Source: Halomonas sp. CH40 (GTDB lineage: Bacteria; Pseudomonadota; Gammaproteobacteria; Pseudomonadales; Halomonadaceae). Taken from it: a stretch of 64,000 nucleotides of DNA. Shown here piece after piece: positions 53,123 through 61,123 of this stretch. Position numbers and translations under genes: made by a program. Positions within the stretch are counted from its first letter, which is position 1, and each line of letters starts with the position of its first letter. The notes beneath the pieces are model-generated. The model had not been told where the DNA came from. It saw nothing but the letters and a program-made list of their open reading frames with translations, and searched no databases. The stretch covers positions 434,001-498,000 of the forward strand of contig CP112982.1 of NCBI GenBank assembly GCA_041875495.1. The letters are read 5' to 3'.

Positions 53123-54166
53123 TTAAACGCCGACACTCGCCGCAGCAAGATTTTCGTCATAAGCTGTTTCATTACGTACCAGCGCCCAGGCAATCCGAGC
53201 CGTTTTATTGGCCAGGGCTACCGTTGCGACATTAATATGTTTTCGAGACGTCAGACCTTTAAGCCAATGACTCAGGCCGTCGTCCCTGCGATCTACCTGT
53301 CGCAACACGGCGCGTGCTCCGTGGACGAGCAGTTTGCGTAGATAGCTGTCACCGCGTTTGCTGATGCCTAAAAGACGGTCTCGTCCGCCCGTGCTGTGTT
53401 GTCGAGGTGTCAATCCTAGAGAGGCGGCAAAATCACGCCCTTTCTTGAATGCCTGGCCGTCTCCCAGCGCACCGGATAGCGCACTGGCCGTGAGTGGCCC
53501 AACCCCTCGCAATGTCATTAAACGCCGTGCGACGGGATCTTGTTTCACGCTTTCAACAATGCTCTCGTCGAGTGCTGTGATGCGGTCATCCAAGTGCCGA
53601 AGGTCGTCAGCCAAACCGTTAAGCAAAATGCGAAAGCTATCAGTTAGGCCGTTCTCTGCATCTTCCAGCCATCGAGGTAATGCTCGGCGCAGTTGCTGAA
53701 TGCCAACAGGCGCGATAATCCCATATTCACCTACCAGTCCCCGAATCTGGTTGGCTTTAGCGGTGCGTTGCCCTACCAACTCTTCACGGATGCGATGTGC
53801 TGCCTGAACATCTTGCTGGGCAACAGTCTTGGGAGCAACAAAGCGCATATTGGGGCGGCTCATCGCTTCGCAGATGGCCTCTGCATCCACCCGATCATTC
53901 TTATTGCTTTTCACATACGGTTTGACGAACTGAGCGGCAATCAACCGGACGTTGTAACCCCGTTTCTGAAGCTCCCGTGCCCAATGATGAGATGAAGCAC
54001 AAGCTTCCATGCCAATCGTTGCACCGGTGGGTACACGCTTGACGATGGCGTCCAACCACTTGCTCCGAGCATATTTACCACGCCACTGAACCTGGTCATG
54101 ACGATCTACGCCGTGGACATGAAAAACCGACTTTGCAATATCAACACCGACGCGGATAATGTTCAT
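53123..54166 (-). CDS. IS110-family transposase (DEDD recombinase)
   Basis: A 347-residue recombinase. The N-terminal RuvC-like DEDD domain is intact: GVDIAKSVFHVHGVD (about 8-22), GMEACASSHHW (about 52-62) and NDRVDAEAICEA (about 94-105). The C-terminal Transposase_20 domain has LRGVGPLTASAL (about 219-230), ASLGLTPRQHSTGG and the conserved serine in KRGDSYLRKLL (about 272). There is no frameshift, so the protein should be active. It occupies the minus strand of the element inserted in tnpB. Confidence 0.95.
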   Translation of the reverse strand: MNIIRVGVDIAKSVFHVHGVDRHDQVQWRGKYARSKWLDAIVKRVPTGATIGMEACASSHHWARELQKRGYNVRLIAAQFVKPYVKSNKNDRVDAEAICEAMSRPNMRFVAPKTVAQQDVQAAHRIREELVGQRTAKANQIRGLVGEYGIIAPVGIQQLRRALPRWLEDAENGLTDSFRILLNGLADDLRHLDDRITALDESIVESVKQDPVARRLMTLRGVGPLTASALSGALGDGQAFKKGRDFAASLGLTPRQHSTGGRDRLLGISKRGDSYLRKLLVHGARAVLRQVDRRDDGLSHWLKGLTSRKHINVATVALANKTARIAWALVRNETAYDENLAAASVGV

Positions 54167-54695
54167 CTGGGCTTCTCCTCATCTTCATGATGATTGATGG
54201 TTTCACCTACCATTTTCATTTTGGCACGTAGATGCCGGTTAGGTGAGGAGGAGTCCATCCCATTGTTTATAGCCTACTGCCTTCAGCGGGTGCTCAGCGC
54301 ACCACACAGCTGGTTGGCGATAGCTGGAAAAGCTGGGTCAAGGCCAAGGCAGATTATGCCCGCCATCCTGAAAAATACCGCGCGCCGCCTAAAATCCCCG
54401 GCTATGGCAAAGGCGCTCGAACCTATGTCGTCAACCGTAATGGCTATAAAATCGTCAACGGTATGATCCATCTTAGCGGTGCCAAGGCGTTCGGTTTTCA
54501 GCCCGTTAAGACGAGTGGATCAGCGATCACCTTCGAGCCGGTAAGGGCGTTGTGGACACGCCCATGACCATCACGCATATCGATACGCGGTTGTCATTAG
54601 AAGCTTGCCAACGCGCAAGCGAAACCACCTCTAACGGCGTAGCCGCTTAGGGGTGGTAGTTCATACTCGCTTACTTACTGAGACGATTACTTATT

Positions 54696-54730
54696 AAGCT
54701 GATTACTTGGCAAGCTGATTATTTGGCAAG
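54696..54730. repeat. 16-bp tandem duplication across the dps stop
   Basis: AAGCTGATTACTTGGC (54696-54711) is followed by AAGCTGATTATTTGGC (54712-54727), preceded by a degenerate unit at 54680-54695. The dps stop codon (minus strand TAA at 54719-54721) lies inside the second copy. Confidence 0.85.
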
Positions 54731-55195
54731 ATAGGCACCCAGCATCCAGACGGTTTTTTCCTGCTCGCGAATGTAATCGCCTGCCTGGGCAGCGGTGCCT
54801 TCATCGTCGGCATCCGAGGCTAGTGCCAGTACTTCACGCTGCAGTTCAATCAGCGTCTGGTAACCGGTGAGCACGCCTTTAACGCAGGTCTGGCCGTCGC
54901 TGACGTTCTTGTCTTCCTTGATGCTGGAAAGCTTCAGGTAATCAGAGTAGGCATGAACCGGCTGATGCCCGAGGGTCAGGATGCGCTCGGCTACCTCATC
55001 AACCTTGGTTAACAGATCGGTGTACAGCTCTTCGAATTTGTCATGCAGTTGAAAAAACTCGCTGCCCTTGACGTTCCAGTGATAGCCACGCACGTTCATG
55101 TAAAAAACCTGGTAGTTGGCCAGCAGGTCGTTGAGTTTTTCAGCTAGCTGGCTGGCGTTACCGGAATGTAGGCCAATGCTGTTGATATCTGTCAT
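54719..55195 (-). CDS. dps: Dps/ferritin-like DNA-protection protein
   Basis: A 158-residue Dps. It forms dodecamers that oxidise Fe(II) with peroxide, store iron and shield DNA. The ferroxidase residues are visible in YHWNVKGSEFFQLHDKFEELYTD (about 39-61: His, His, Asp, Glu). The N-terminus lacks a long basic tail, so DNA binding may be weak. A good ribosome site (AAGGAG) precedes the ATG. It stands alone next to the IS remnant; its 3' end is part of a tandem duplication. Confidence 0.93.
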   Translation of the reverse strand: MTDINSIGLHSGNASQLAEKLNDLLANYQVFYMNVRGYHWNVKGSEFFQLHDKFEELYTDLLTKVDEVAERILTLGHQPVHAYSDYLKLSSIKEDKNVSDGQTCVKGVLTGYQTLIELQREVLALASDADDEGTAAQAGDYIREQEKTVWMLGAYLAK

Positions 55196-55294
55196 GGTAT
55201 CTCCTTGGTCGCTTTATTAAGCAATGACGACAATTGAGCGTAAAAGCTGTCTTATGCTTATAACATCTTTACATGCTGGTGTATCAATGGACTT

Positions 55295-56428
55295 TCAATG
55301 GCCTGCGACCCACAGCCGCAGCAGGCTTTCGCAGCGGTCTTCAAGTAAGGGGGCTGTACCTGCCATGGCATCGGCCAAGCTCATGGGGCCATCCGCCAGG
55401 GCAAAGGCGGCAGTCACGCCCTGTTGATAGGCCGCCTGCCAGCCGTCACCCAGGCTGCCTGCCAGCACGATGACTGGTTTGCCTGCCTGTTTTGCCGCAC
55501 GTGCGACCCCGATAGGGGTTTTGCCCGCCATGCTTTGGCCGTCCAGGCGACCTTCACCGGTCACCACCAGGTCGGCCCAGGCCAGGTGCTCAGCCATGCC
55601 GGCCTGATCCATGATCAGTTCAATGCCGGGCTTTAACGTGGCGCCGAGAAAGGCGCGTGCAGCGAATCCCATGCCACCGGCTGCGCCAGCGCCTGGCAGG
55701 GTGCGGAGGTCGTTCCCCAGGTGCTCAGCGCTGATGTCCGCAAAGCGGGCCAGCGCCTTGTCGAGTACCTCAACCTGATCTGGGCTGGCACCTTTCTGGG
55801 GGCCGAAAATGGCACTGGCTCCCTGTGGCCCCAGCAAGGGGTTGTCGACATCCACAGCGGCATCGACCGTGAGACTCGTAAGGCGCTTATCCAGGCCGTT
55901 CAGATCAAGGGTCGCAAGCCCTGCAAGGGCCGCGCCGCCTGGGGGGAGCGGTTCACCCTGGGCATCCAGCAGCCTGCCACCCAGGGCGCAGAGCATACCG
56001 GCGCCTGCGTCATTGGTGGCGCTGCCACCAAGCAGCAGCAGGGCATGTTCCGCGCCCTGGTCAAGCGCCGCCAGCAGCAGCTCGCCAACCCCATAGGTGG
56101 AGGTGATACGGGCATCCCGCTCCGCGAGCTTGAGCTGCTGAAGGCCACTGGCTTCTGCCAGCTCAATGTAGGCGGTGCGCTGAGCCTCCAGCCATCCCCA
56201 GGTGGCATTAACAGGGCGACCCAGGGCATCCTGAACCTGAGTGTTCATACGTTTGGCATCGGTGGCAGCAATCAGCGCCTCAAGGCTGCCTTCGCCGCCA
56301 TCGGCCATCGGGCAACAGATAATATCCGTGTGTGGAACGGCTTTGCGGGCGCCCCGGGCCATGGCCTCGGCCGCCTGTTCTGCGCTGAGGGCTTCCTTGT
56401 AGCTGTCCGGGCAGAATAGGATATGCAT
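55295..56428 (-). CDS. Glycerate kinase (GarK/GlxK family)
   Basis: ATP-dependent phosphorylation of glycerate to 2-phosphoglycerate (or 3-phosphoglycerate), 377 residues, normal length. CPDSYKEALSAEQAA at the N-terminus, PMADGGEGSLEAL (about 41-53), LLLGGSATNDAGAGMLCALG (about 131-150) and VVTGEGRLDGQSMAGKTPIG (about 288-307) are the family signatures. AAGGGAA precedes the ATG. No glyoxylate or glycerate pathway genes lie nearby. Confidence 0.92.
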   Translation of the reverse strand: MHILFCPDSYKEALSAEQAAEAMARGARKAVPHTDIICCPMADGGEGSLEALIAATDAKRMNTQVQDALGRPVNATWGWLEAQRTAYIELAEASGLQQLKLAERDARITSTYGVGELLLAALDQGAEHALLLLGGSATNDAGAGMLCALGGRLLDAQGEPLPPGGAALAGLATLDLNGLDKRLTSLTVDAAVDVDNPLLGPQGASAIFGPQKGASPDQVEVLDKALARFADISAEHLGNDLRTLPGAGAAGGMGFAARAFLGATLKPGIELIMDQAGMAEHLAWADLVVTGEGRLDGQSMAGKTPIGVARAAKQAGKPVIVLAGSLGDGWQAAYQQGVTAAFALADGPMSLADAMAGTAPLLEDRCESLLRLWVAGH

Positions 56429-56583
56429 AAGATTCCCTTATCAATAAGGTCGCTGTTGTAATGGCTTGTCGTGTTCGCAAGTAACGCACATGATACCCAG
56501 ATGGGTAATTGGAATAAGTATTCAAAATGAGCACTCAGGTAAGATAGTGCGATTGCCAGACGTTTTAAAACAAGGTTTTTCAA

Positions 56584-57255
56584 ATGTATTGGAAAATAAA
56601 GCAACTTCTTTGGGCGACGATGGTTGTCAGCATCTTGCTGTTAGGGTCACCGGTAGCGCTGGCTCATCCGCATGGTTGGATTGATTTGAGTATCAAGGTG
56701 ATCAGTGATGAGCAGGGCAGAGTGACCGCGCTTGAACAACGCTGGCGCATGGACCCTTTTTATAGTCTGGTAGTGATGGAAGAGTTGGGCCAGGTGGAAG
56801 GGGCCAGGATGGAGCAAGGCTTGGCAGAGTTGGGGCGCGAGATTCGCGATAACCTGGCTCTCATGGATTACTTTACTGAGATACACCTTGATGGCAACGC
56901 GATTGATACAGGTGACGTCAGCGAATACACCACCCGTGTCAGCGATGGTCGGCTGGTGTTCATGTTTCGCCTGCCGCTCATCGAGCCGCAGCCAATAGCA
57001 GATGCTCAGCTGGCCTATCAGGTATTTGACCCTACCTATTACCTTGAGATGGTACATGAGGCAGATACTCAGCAGCGTATCAACGACGATGCCTTGACGC
57101 TGCAGCAGGAAATGCCGGAATGCGCCTTGAGCGTGAAAGCAGCAGACCCGGACCCTGAGGTGGTGATGCGTGCGGCACTGCTGGATGCTGATGAGCAGGG
57201 AGAGCCAGGACTGGGGCGCTACTTTGCTGAAACAGGCTTGGTTGATTGTCGCTAG
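56584..57255 (+). CDS. DUF1007 family periplasmic protein
   Basis: A 223-residue exported protein with a signal peptide (about 1-28, cleavage at ALA) and mature start HPHGWIDLSIKVISDEQG, which puts two histidines at the very N-terminus. The DUF1007 family has no proven function but is repeatedly found beside NicO-type metal transporters, as here (84 bases to the next gene). It may deliver metal to that transporter from the periplasm. There is no cytoplasmic or membrane part. Confidence 0.85.
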   Translation: MYWKIKQLLWATMVVSILLLGSPVALAHPHGWIDLSIKVISDEQGRVTALEQRWRMDPFYSLVVMEELGQVEGARMEQGLAELGREIRDNLALMDYFTEIHLDGNAIDTGDVSEYTTRVSDGRLVFMFRLPLIEPQPIADAQLAYQVFDPTYYLEMVHEADTQQRINDDALTLQQEMPECALSVKAADPDPEVVMRAALLDADEQGEPGLGRYFAETGLVDCR

Positions 57256-57294
57256 CTATTTTCGCTGTTGACGATGAGTGATTATGGCTTTCTT

Positions 57295-57307
57295 GTTATA
57301 ATATAAC
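57295..57307. promoter_or_regulatory. Zur box core upstream of the NicO-type transporter
   Basis: GTTATAATATAAC is a perfect palindrome and matches the core of the gammaproteobacterial Zur motif (GTTATAnTATAAC). It is centred 38 bases before the ATG at 57339, in position to repress the nicO-like gene when zinc is plentiful. The outer bases of the full motif are only partly conserved. Confidence 0.65.
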
Positions 57308-57338
57308 GAATGTGTCAATTGACTGTCAGGAAGCTGCC

Positions 57339-58334
57339 ATGCCGGTAATATCTCGCTATTTTACCCTTTTCGCCGTGCTGATTGTGTGTATTGGCCTGCT
57401 TGGATACACGCTTTCAACCGATGCTTTTCAGACGCTGAGTTACCAGCTATTGGCCTGGCAGCGTGATCTGCATCGTTCTCTTACCCTGGCAATAACTGAG
57501 CTTGCTCAGGCGCCAACGGCCGCTACCTGGGGAGTGCTGTTGGGGGTGAGTTTTGGCTATGGGGTTTTTCATGCCGCAGGTCCGGGGCATGGCAAGGCAG
57601 TGCTTTCCACTTATCTTGCCTCCCACGGTGGCGGATTACACCGGGCGTTGGGGTTGTCGTTTGCGGCAGCGCTGATGCAAGGAGTGACGGCTATCCTGCT
57701 GGTGGTGGTACTGGTTTACATTCTGGGCTGGGTGACCCGGCAGGCCATGGGCAGTGTCGCAACGGTCGAACATATCAGCTTTCTGCTGGTGGCAACGCTG
57801 GGCGGCTGGCTATGTTGGCGTGCCGTCAGTCAGCTGCGGGCGGCTTATGCTCCCCGGAGTGAGTCATCCTCTGCGGGTCATGATCATGGTCATGATCCAG
57901 GGGCTCACCATCACTGCTGCCATGGCGCCCATCATATTGAGCCTGAACAGGCGCTGGACAAGCGCACCGCCCTGATGACGGTATTAGCTATCGGTATTCG
58001 CCCCTGCAGTGGTGCCGTACTGATGGTGGGCGCTGCCAGCCTGCTGGGCAATGTACTGCTGGGCATGGCGGCGGTGCTGGCGATGTCGCTGGGCACTGGT
58101 TTGACGGTCTCGATGTTGGCACTGGCGACTATTTTTGCCCGCGACTGGGCCAAGCGCAGGCTGGCAGGTCAGCAGCGCCAGCTGGGGCAACGGTTGGCCG
58201 CCTGGCTGGCCTTGGCTGGGGGCAGCGTTATTGTGGTGCTCGGGTTATCGCTGTTCGCCAGCAGCGCCACTCAACCCATAGGGTCGCCGCTGCTCAATGA
58301 ACCGACGCGCAGTGCGAATCCGTTAACTGGCTAG
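57339..58334 (+). CDS. NicO/RcnA family metal transporter
   Basis: A 331-residue membrane protein with about seven hydrophobic segments. HAAGPGHGKAVLSTYLASHGG (about 83-103) is the NicO signature. A cytoplasmic or periplasmic loop at about 183-206 is rich in histidine (SAGHDHGHDPGAHHHCCHGAHH) and would bind transition metals. ALAIGIRPCSGA is also typical. Family members move nickel or cobalt, but the Zur-type box and the DUF1007 partner favour zinc. I use the ATG at 57339, with AGGAAG upstream. The stop lies in a 16-base tandem array. Confidence 0.85.
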   Translation: MPVISRYFTLFAVLIVCIGLLGYTLSTDAFQTLSYQLLAWQRDLHRSLTLAITELAQAPTAATWGVLLGVSFGYGVFHAAGPGHGKAVLSTYLASHGGGLHRALGLSFAAALMQGVTAILLVVVLVYILGWVTRQAMGSVATVEHISFLLVATLGGWLCWRAVSQLRAAYAPRSESSSAGHDHGHDPGAHHHCCHGAHHIEPEQALDKRTALMTVLAIGIRPCSGAVLMVGAASLLGNVLLGMAAVLAMSLGTGLTVSMLALATIFARDWAKRRLAGQQRQLGQRLAAWLALAGGSVIVVLGLSLFASSATQPIGSPLLNEPTRSANPLTG

Positions 58335-58368
58335 GTCGTTAACTGATCAAGTCGTTAACTGACTCAGT
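58321..58368. repeat. 16-bp tandem array across the nicO stop
   Basis: Three copies of CGTTAACTGnnnnnGT follow each other (58321-58336, 58337-58352, 58353-58368). The first contains the nicO-like stop codon (58332-58334). The array ends two bases before the stop of the convergent HIT gene, so it makes up the entire intergenic space. Confidence 0.88.
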
Positions 58369-58370
58369 TA

Positions 58371-58793
58371 TCAGGTCAGGTTCAATCTTTCAATTTCAGC
58401 CAATAGCTGGGCTCGCACGCTGGCCTGTTGATCAGGGGTGTAGGGTTCGGCGCTACCAAGGCCCCATACCGGCCCCGGCCAGGCCGCATCGTTTTTATGG
58501 CGTACGATGATATGGACATGCAGTTGGCTGACCATATTGCCCAAAGCGGCAATATTGATCTTGTCGCCCTCAAAGGCTTCCTTCATGGCCGCTCCCAGTG
58601 CTGATGCCTCTCGCCAGAGCTGCTGCTGGCTTTCCTCATCCAGGTCGAACACTTCACTGGCGCCTGGCTGACGCGGCACCAGAATCACCCAGGTAAAACG
58701 GGTGTCATTCATCAACAGAACGCGACAAAGCGGCAGCTCAGTGACGGGGAAGGTGTCTGCCTCAAGCCGTTCATCGAGGGCGATATCGTTCAT
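58371..58793 (-). CDS. HIT family protein
   Basis: A 140-residue member of the histidine triad superfamily, which hydrolyses or transfers nucleoside monophosphates. The triad is QLHVHIIVRH (about residues 90-99). Preceding FTWVILVPRQPGASEVFDLDEESQQQL is typical for this proteobacterial group. The physiological substrate is unknown. It is a single gene convergent with the nicO-like gene. Confidence 0.9.
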   Translation of the reverse strand: MNDIALDERLEADTFPVTELPLCRVLLMNDTRFTWVILVPRQPGASEVFDLDEESQQQLWREASALGAAMKEAFEGDKINIAALGNMVSQLHVHIIVRHKNDAAWPGPVWGLGSAEPYTPDQQASVRAQLLAEIERLNLT

Positions 58794-58879
58794 CAGAGCT
58801 CCTTGGATATCAGCTAATTCGCCATAAGCATAACAGTCTCTGGCCGTGGGTCACCACAGGCTCTATGCTGAAGGTGAAC

Positions 58880-58915
58880 GAAGCGCTTGAGGAAGCGCTT
58901 GAGGAAGCGCTTGAG
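58880..58915. repeat. Three perfect copies of a 12-bp unit
   Basis: GAAGCGCTTGAG is repeated three times without a mismatch, about 40 bases upstream of the small lipoprotein gene. The unit contains the palindrome AAGCGCTT. It lies outside any supported gene. Confidence 0.9.
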
Positions 58916-58956
58916 ATAGTGTGAGAACCAATCACTTACTGTAGAGAGGATACTCA

Positions 58957-59103
58957 ATGCAACCATTGATGATTAAGAAAACGCTGTTAGCAAGCGTCCT
59001 GGCACTCGTGTTGCTGGGGGCCTTGAGCGGCTGCAACACAGTATCCGGCGTGGGGCAGGATGTGCAGGAAGGTGGCCGGGTGCTGCAGGACGCGGCTGAC
59101 TGA
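58957..59103 (+). CDS. Entericidin-like small lipoprotein
   Basis: A 48-residue protein. It has a lysine pair near the N-terminus (MIKKTLLAS), a hydrophobic stretch and a lipobox LSGC, so the cysteine at residue 26 should be lipidated. The mature part CNTVSGVGQDVQEGGRVLQDAAD is like entericidins A/B, small membrane lipoproteins of stress and toxin-antidote type in enterobacteria. AGAGGA precedes the ATG. It is probably often missed because of its size. Its role in this organism is unknown. Confidence 0.8.
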   Translation: MQPLMIKKTLLASVLALVLLGALSGCNTVSGVGQDVQEGGRVLQDAAD

Positions 59104-59132
59104 CGCCGACTGGCTTCAGTCAGCGCCAGATG

Positions 59133-59660
59133 CTACTGCTGGGCAGCCTGATGGTCGCGGTGGGTTTGGGCTTCTTCCTGTTCGGCCTGTTTCCGCAACT
59201 TCTTGCGCAGCTCGGCTTTTTCAAAACGCAGTTTCTGCAAAGGTGTTTCCAGCGTTAGTGGAGGAACGCGGGCAGGCTTGCCCTGCTTGTCGACCGCGAC
59301 CATGCTGAGGTAGCAACTGTTGGTATGGCGAATCACCTTGTCGCGGATATCCTCAGCCACCACCTTGATACCAATTTCCATCGACGAGCGCCCAACGTGA
59401 TTGACGCAGGCCAGAAAGGTGACCAGCTCGCCGACATGAATAGGCTGCTTGAACAGCACCTGATCGACTGAAAGGGTCACCACATAGTGGCCGGAATAGC
59501 GGCTGGCGCAGGCGTAGGCAACCTCATCAAGTTTTTTCAGGATAGCCCCGCCGTGTACCTTGCCGCTAAAGTTGGCCATATCAGGCGTCATCAGCACTGT
59601 CATTGAAAGGTCACGCTGGCCGGGAGGTTGTGCCTCCCGTTCCGGTGTTTGCGTCGGCAT
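59133..59660 (-). CDS. Acyl-CoA thioesterase (hotdog fold, YciA/BFIT-like)
   Basis: A 175-residue hotdog thioesterase. TPDMANFSGKVHGGAILKKLDEVAYACASRYSG (about 25-57) contains the family's N/D-G-G helix; SVDQVLFKQPIHVGELVTF follows. Such enzymes hydrolyse acyl-CoA esters in the cytoplasm. A charged, helical C-terminal tail (about 145-175) is rich in Lys, Glu and Gln. It is downstream of atoE on the same strand by 33 bases and may be co-transcribed with it. Confidence 0.9.
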   Translation of the reverse strand: MPTQTPEREAQPPGQRDLSMTVLMTPDMANFSGKVHGGAILKKLDEVAYACASRYSGHYVVTLSVDQVLFKQPIHVGELVTFLACVNHVGRSSMEIGIKVVAEDIRDKVIRHTNSCYLSMVAVDKQGKPARVPPLTLETPLQKLRFEKAELRKKLRKQAEQEEAQTHRDHQAAQQ

Positions 59661-59693
59661 CGTATGCTCCTGTTAACGCTAGAATCAGTCAGG

Positions 59694-61007
59694 CTAGAAC
59701 CACACCAGGCCTGCGGAAATAATCGCACCGGTGATAAACAGCTGGATCAGGCAGAAGCCCATGATGTCCTTGGCTTTGAGGCCAGCGATTGCCAGCACCG
59801 GCAGTGCCCAGAAGGGTTGCAGCAGATTGGTCCAGGCATCGCCCCAGGCCACTGCCATGGCAATACGCGGAATATCAGCGCCAAGCGCCTCAGCGGCAGG
59901 CAGCATCACCGGCGCCTGAACGGCCCATTGACCGCCACCGGAGGGCACGAAAAGGTTGACAATACCTGCGCTCAGGAAAGTCCAGAAGGGCAGGGACGTT
60001 TCAGTGGCAAAAGAGACCAGCCACTCCGACATGCTGGTGGCCAGCCCCGACTGGATCATGATCGCCATGATGCCCGCGTAAAACGGAAACTGGATAACGA
60101 TACCCGCGCCGCCCTTGATGGCTTCATTCAGGCTGGTCAGCAGGCTGCGGGGGGTGCGATGCAGCACAATGGCCAGAAACAGGAACAGGAAGTTCACCAC
60201 GTTGAGGTTCAGACCGCCACCGCGCAGGATAAAGTGATCCAGCAGGAACAAAAGCCCCGGAATCCCCACCAGCCAGGCCAGCGTGACGCTATTTTCCAGA
60301 CGCTCCGCCGGGCGGGTCATCCGCACGCGTAGTTTGTCGGTATCATCAGTGAGCCGCTTGGGGTCAACGTAGACGCTGTCTTTTTCATCCGGCAGCATCA
60401 GGCGGTTGACCAGCGGAATAGCAATGAACATGCAGGCCACGATGGCCAGGTTGAAAAAGGCGAAGATGGTGGAGCCGGTGCCAATCACGCCAATCTGGTC
60501 AGCGGTAAAATGGCCGTCAGTGGCGATGGTCAAAGGCACTGAGCCCGCCAGGCCGCCGTGCCAGACCACAAAGCCTGAATAGGCGCTGGCTACCAGCAGG
60601 CGGTAATCCACGCGGATCAGCTTGGCCAGCTCCTTGGCAAACAGCGCACCGACTACTAGGCCAAAGCCCCAGTTGATCCAGCTGGCGGCCAGGGAGACAT
60701 AGGTGACCAGCAGGATGGCGCCTCCCGGGCTTTTGGCGACGCTCGCCAGCTTCTGCAGCAGACGCTTAACCGGCGGCGAGCTTGCCAGCATAAAACCGGT
60801 AACCAGCACCAGCAGCATTTGCATGGAGAAGGTCAGCAGATTCCAGAAACCGTCGCCCCACATGCGCAATACCGCCAGAGGCGTCTGGCGCTCAACGGCA
60901 ATGGCGGCAACCGCTGCAATAATGGTCAGCAACAGAACGAAAATATAGGGGTCAGGCAGATAACGTTCGACCAGCTTGACAGCGGGTCGCGAAATCATCT
61001 TCAACAT
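59694..61007 (-). CDS. atoE: Short-chain fatty acid transporter
   Basis: A 437-residue membrane protein with about 12 hydrophobic segments, of the AtoE family that takes up short-chain fatty acids such as butyrate and acetoacetate. LPDPYIFVLLLT at the N-terminus, SWINWGFGLVVGALFAKEL (about 110-128), HGGLAGSVPLTIA and FVPSGGGQWAVQAPVM (about 345-360) are characteristic. The gene for a thioesterase follows. No ato CoA-transferase is adjacent, although one pair lies at 13222-14566 in this window. Confidence 0.92.
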   Translation of the reverse strand: MLKMISRPAVKLVERYLPDPYIFVLLLTIIAAVAAIAVERQTPLAVLRMWGDGFWNLLTFSMQMLLVLVTGFMLASSPPVKRLLQKLASVAKSPGGAILLVTYVSLAASWINWGFGLVVGALFAKELAKLIRVDYRLLVASAYSGFVVWHGGLAGSVPLTIATDGHFTADQIGVIGTGSTIFAFFNLAIVACMFIAIPLVNRLMLPDEKDSVYVDPKRLTDDTDKLRVRMTRPAERLENSVTLAWLVGIPGLLFLLDHFILRGGGLNLNVVNFLFLFLAIVLHRTPRSLLTSLNEAIKGGAGIVIQFPFYAGIMAIMIQSGLATSMSEWLVSFATETSLPFWTFLSAGIVNLFVPSGGGQWAVQAPVMLPAAEALGADIPRIAMAVAWGDAWTNLLQPFWALPVLAIAGLKAKDIMGFCLIQLFITGAIISAGLVWF

Positions 61008-61123
61008 GGCGTGCTCGCTTCTCGTTATTGGAAGTTGGGTTCGAGGTTCAGGCGACGTTCAACGATTGTTAATAGGTTAACGTTAATCGAGTTTTGCCTG
61101 TCTTGTCCATCGCCAGTGAGGCT

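Larger units (their letters stand above)
52827..54270 (-). mobile_element. IS110-family insertion sequence, IS1111 group
   Basis: About 1444 bases. The 12-bp inverted repeats GGACTCCTCCTC (52827-52838) and GAGGAGGAGTCC (54245-54256) are perfect; the right one is subterminal, 14 bases inside the boundary with tnpB. The boundary is defined by the restored tnpB frame, with ambiguity of the three bases TAT present on both sides. Subterminal repeats, no clear target duplication, and a long non-coding region downstream of the transposase (52839-53122) rather than upstream are the marks of the IS1111 group. Confidence 0.85.
52629..54566 (+). pseudogene. tnpB pseudogene, interrupted and truncated
   Basis: RNA-guided nuclease gene of the IS605 group, broken twice. 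The first 66 codons (MFVNRVERITIRPGHANHAA to EHKDVY) end at 52826, where an IS110-family element is inserted. Reading resumes in the same frame at 54271 with SLLPSAGAQRTTQLVGDSWKSWV, then KYRAPPKIPGYGKG and a GKIHL-like NGMIHLSG, the order of TnpB N-terminal and middle parts. It then runs into a stop soon after ITFEPV (about 54540-54566). The RuvC half with the catalytic residues and the zinc finger are missing, so no active nuclease can be made. Confidence 0.8.
52470..54656 (+). mobile_element. Decayed IS200/IS605-type (tnpB-only) element, split by an IS110-family insertion
   Basis: The left part (52629-52826) and right part (54271-about 54566) join into a tnpB N-terminal half. At the right end a hairpin (54625-54656, CCACC...GGTGG with CGGC-gta-GCCG tip) resembles the right-end structure of such elements. 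Two stem-loops at 52493-52534 (CCACGC/GCGTGG, GCCGTCC/GGACGGC) may be from its left end. No tnpA is present. The outer boundaries are approximate. Confidence 0.6.

Noticed and set aside
54167..54244. Non-coding stretch upstream of the IS110 transposase as the bridge RNA locus
   Set aside because: It is under 110 bases to the element end, whereas the downstream non-coding end is about 290 bases and the subterminal repeats indicate the IS1111 layout, where the RNA lies downstream.
58880..58915. 12-base triple repeat as the 3' end of a coding sequence, like the other stop-spanning repeats
   Set aside because: No supported gene ends here; the upstream 60 bases belong to the 5' side of the HIT gene on the other strand.
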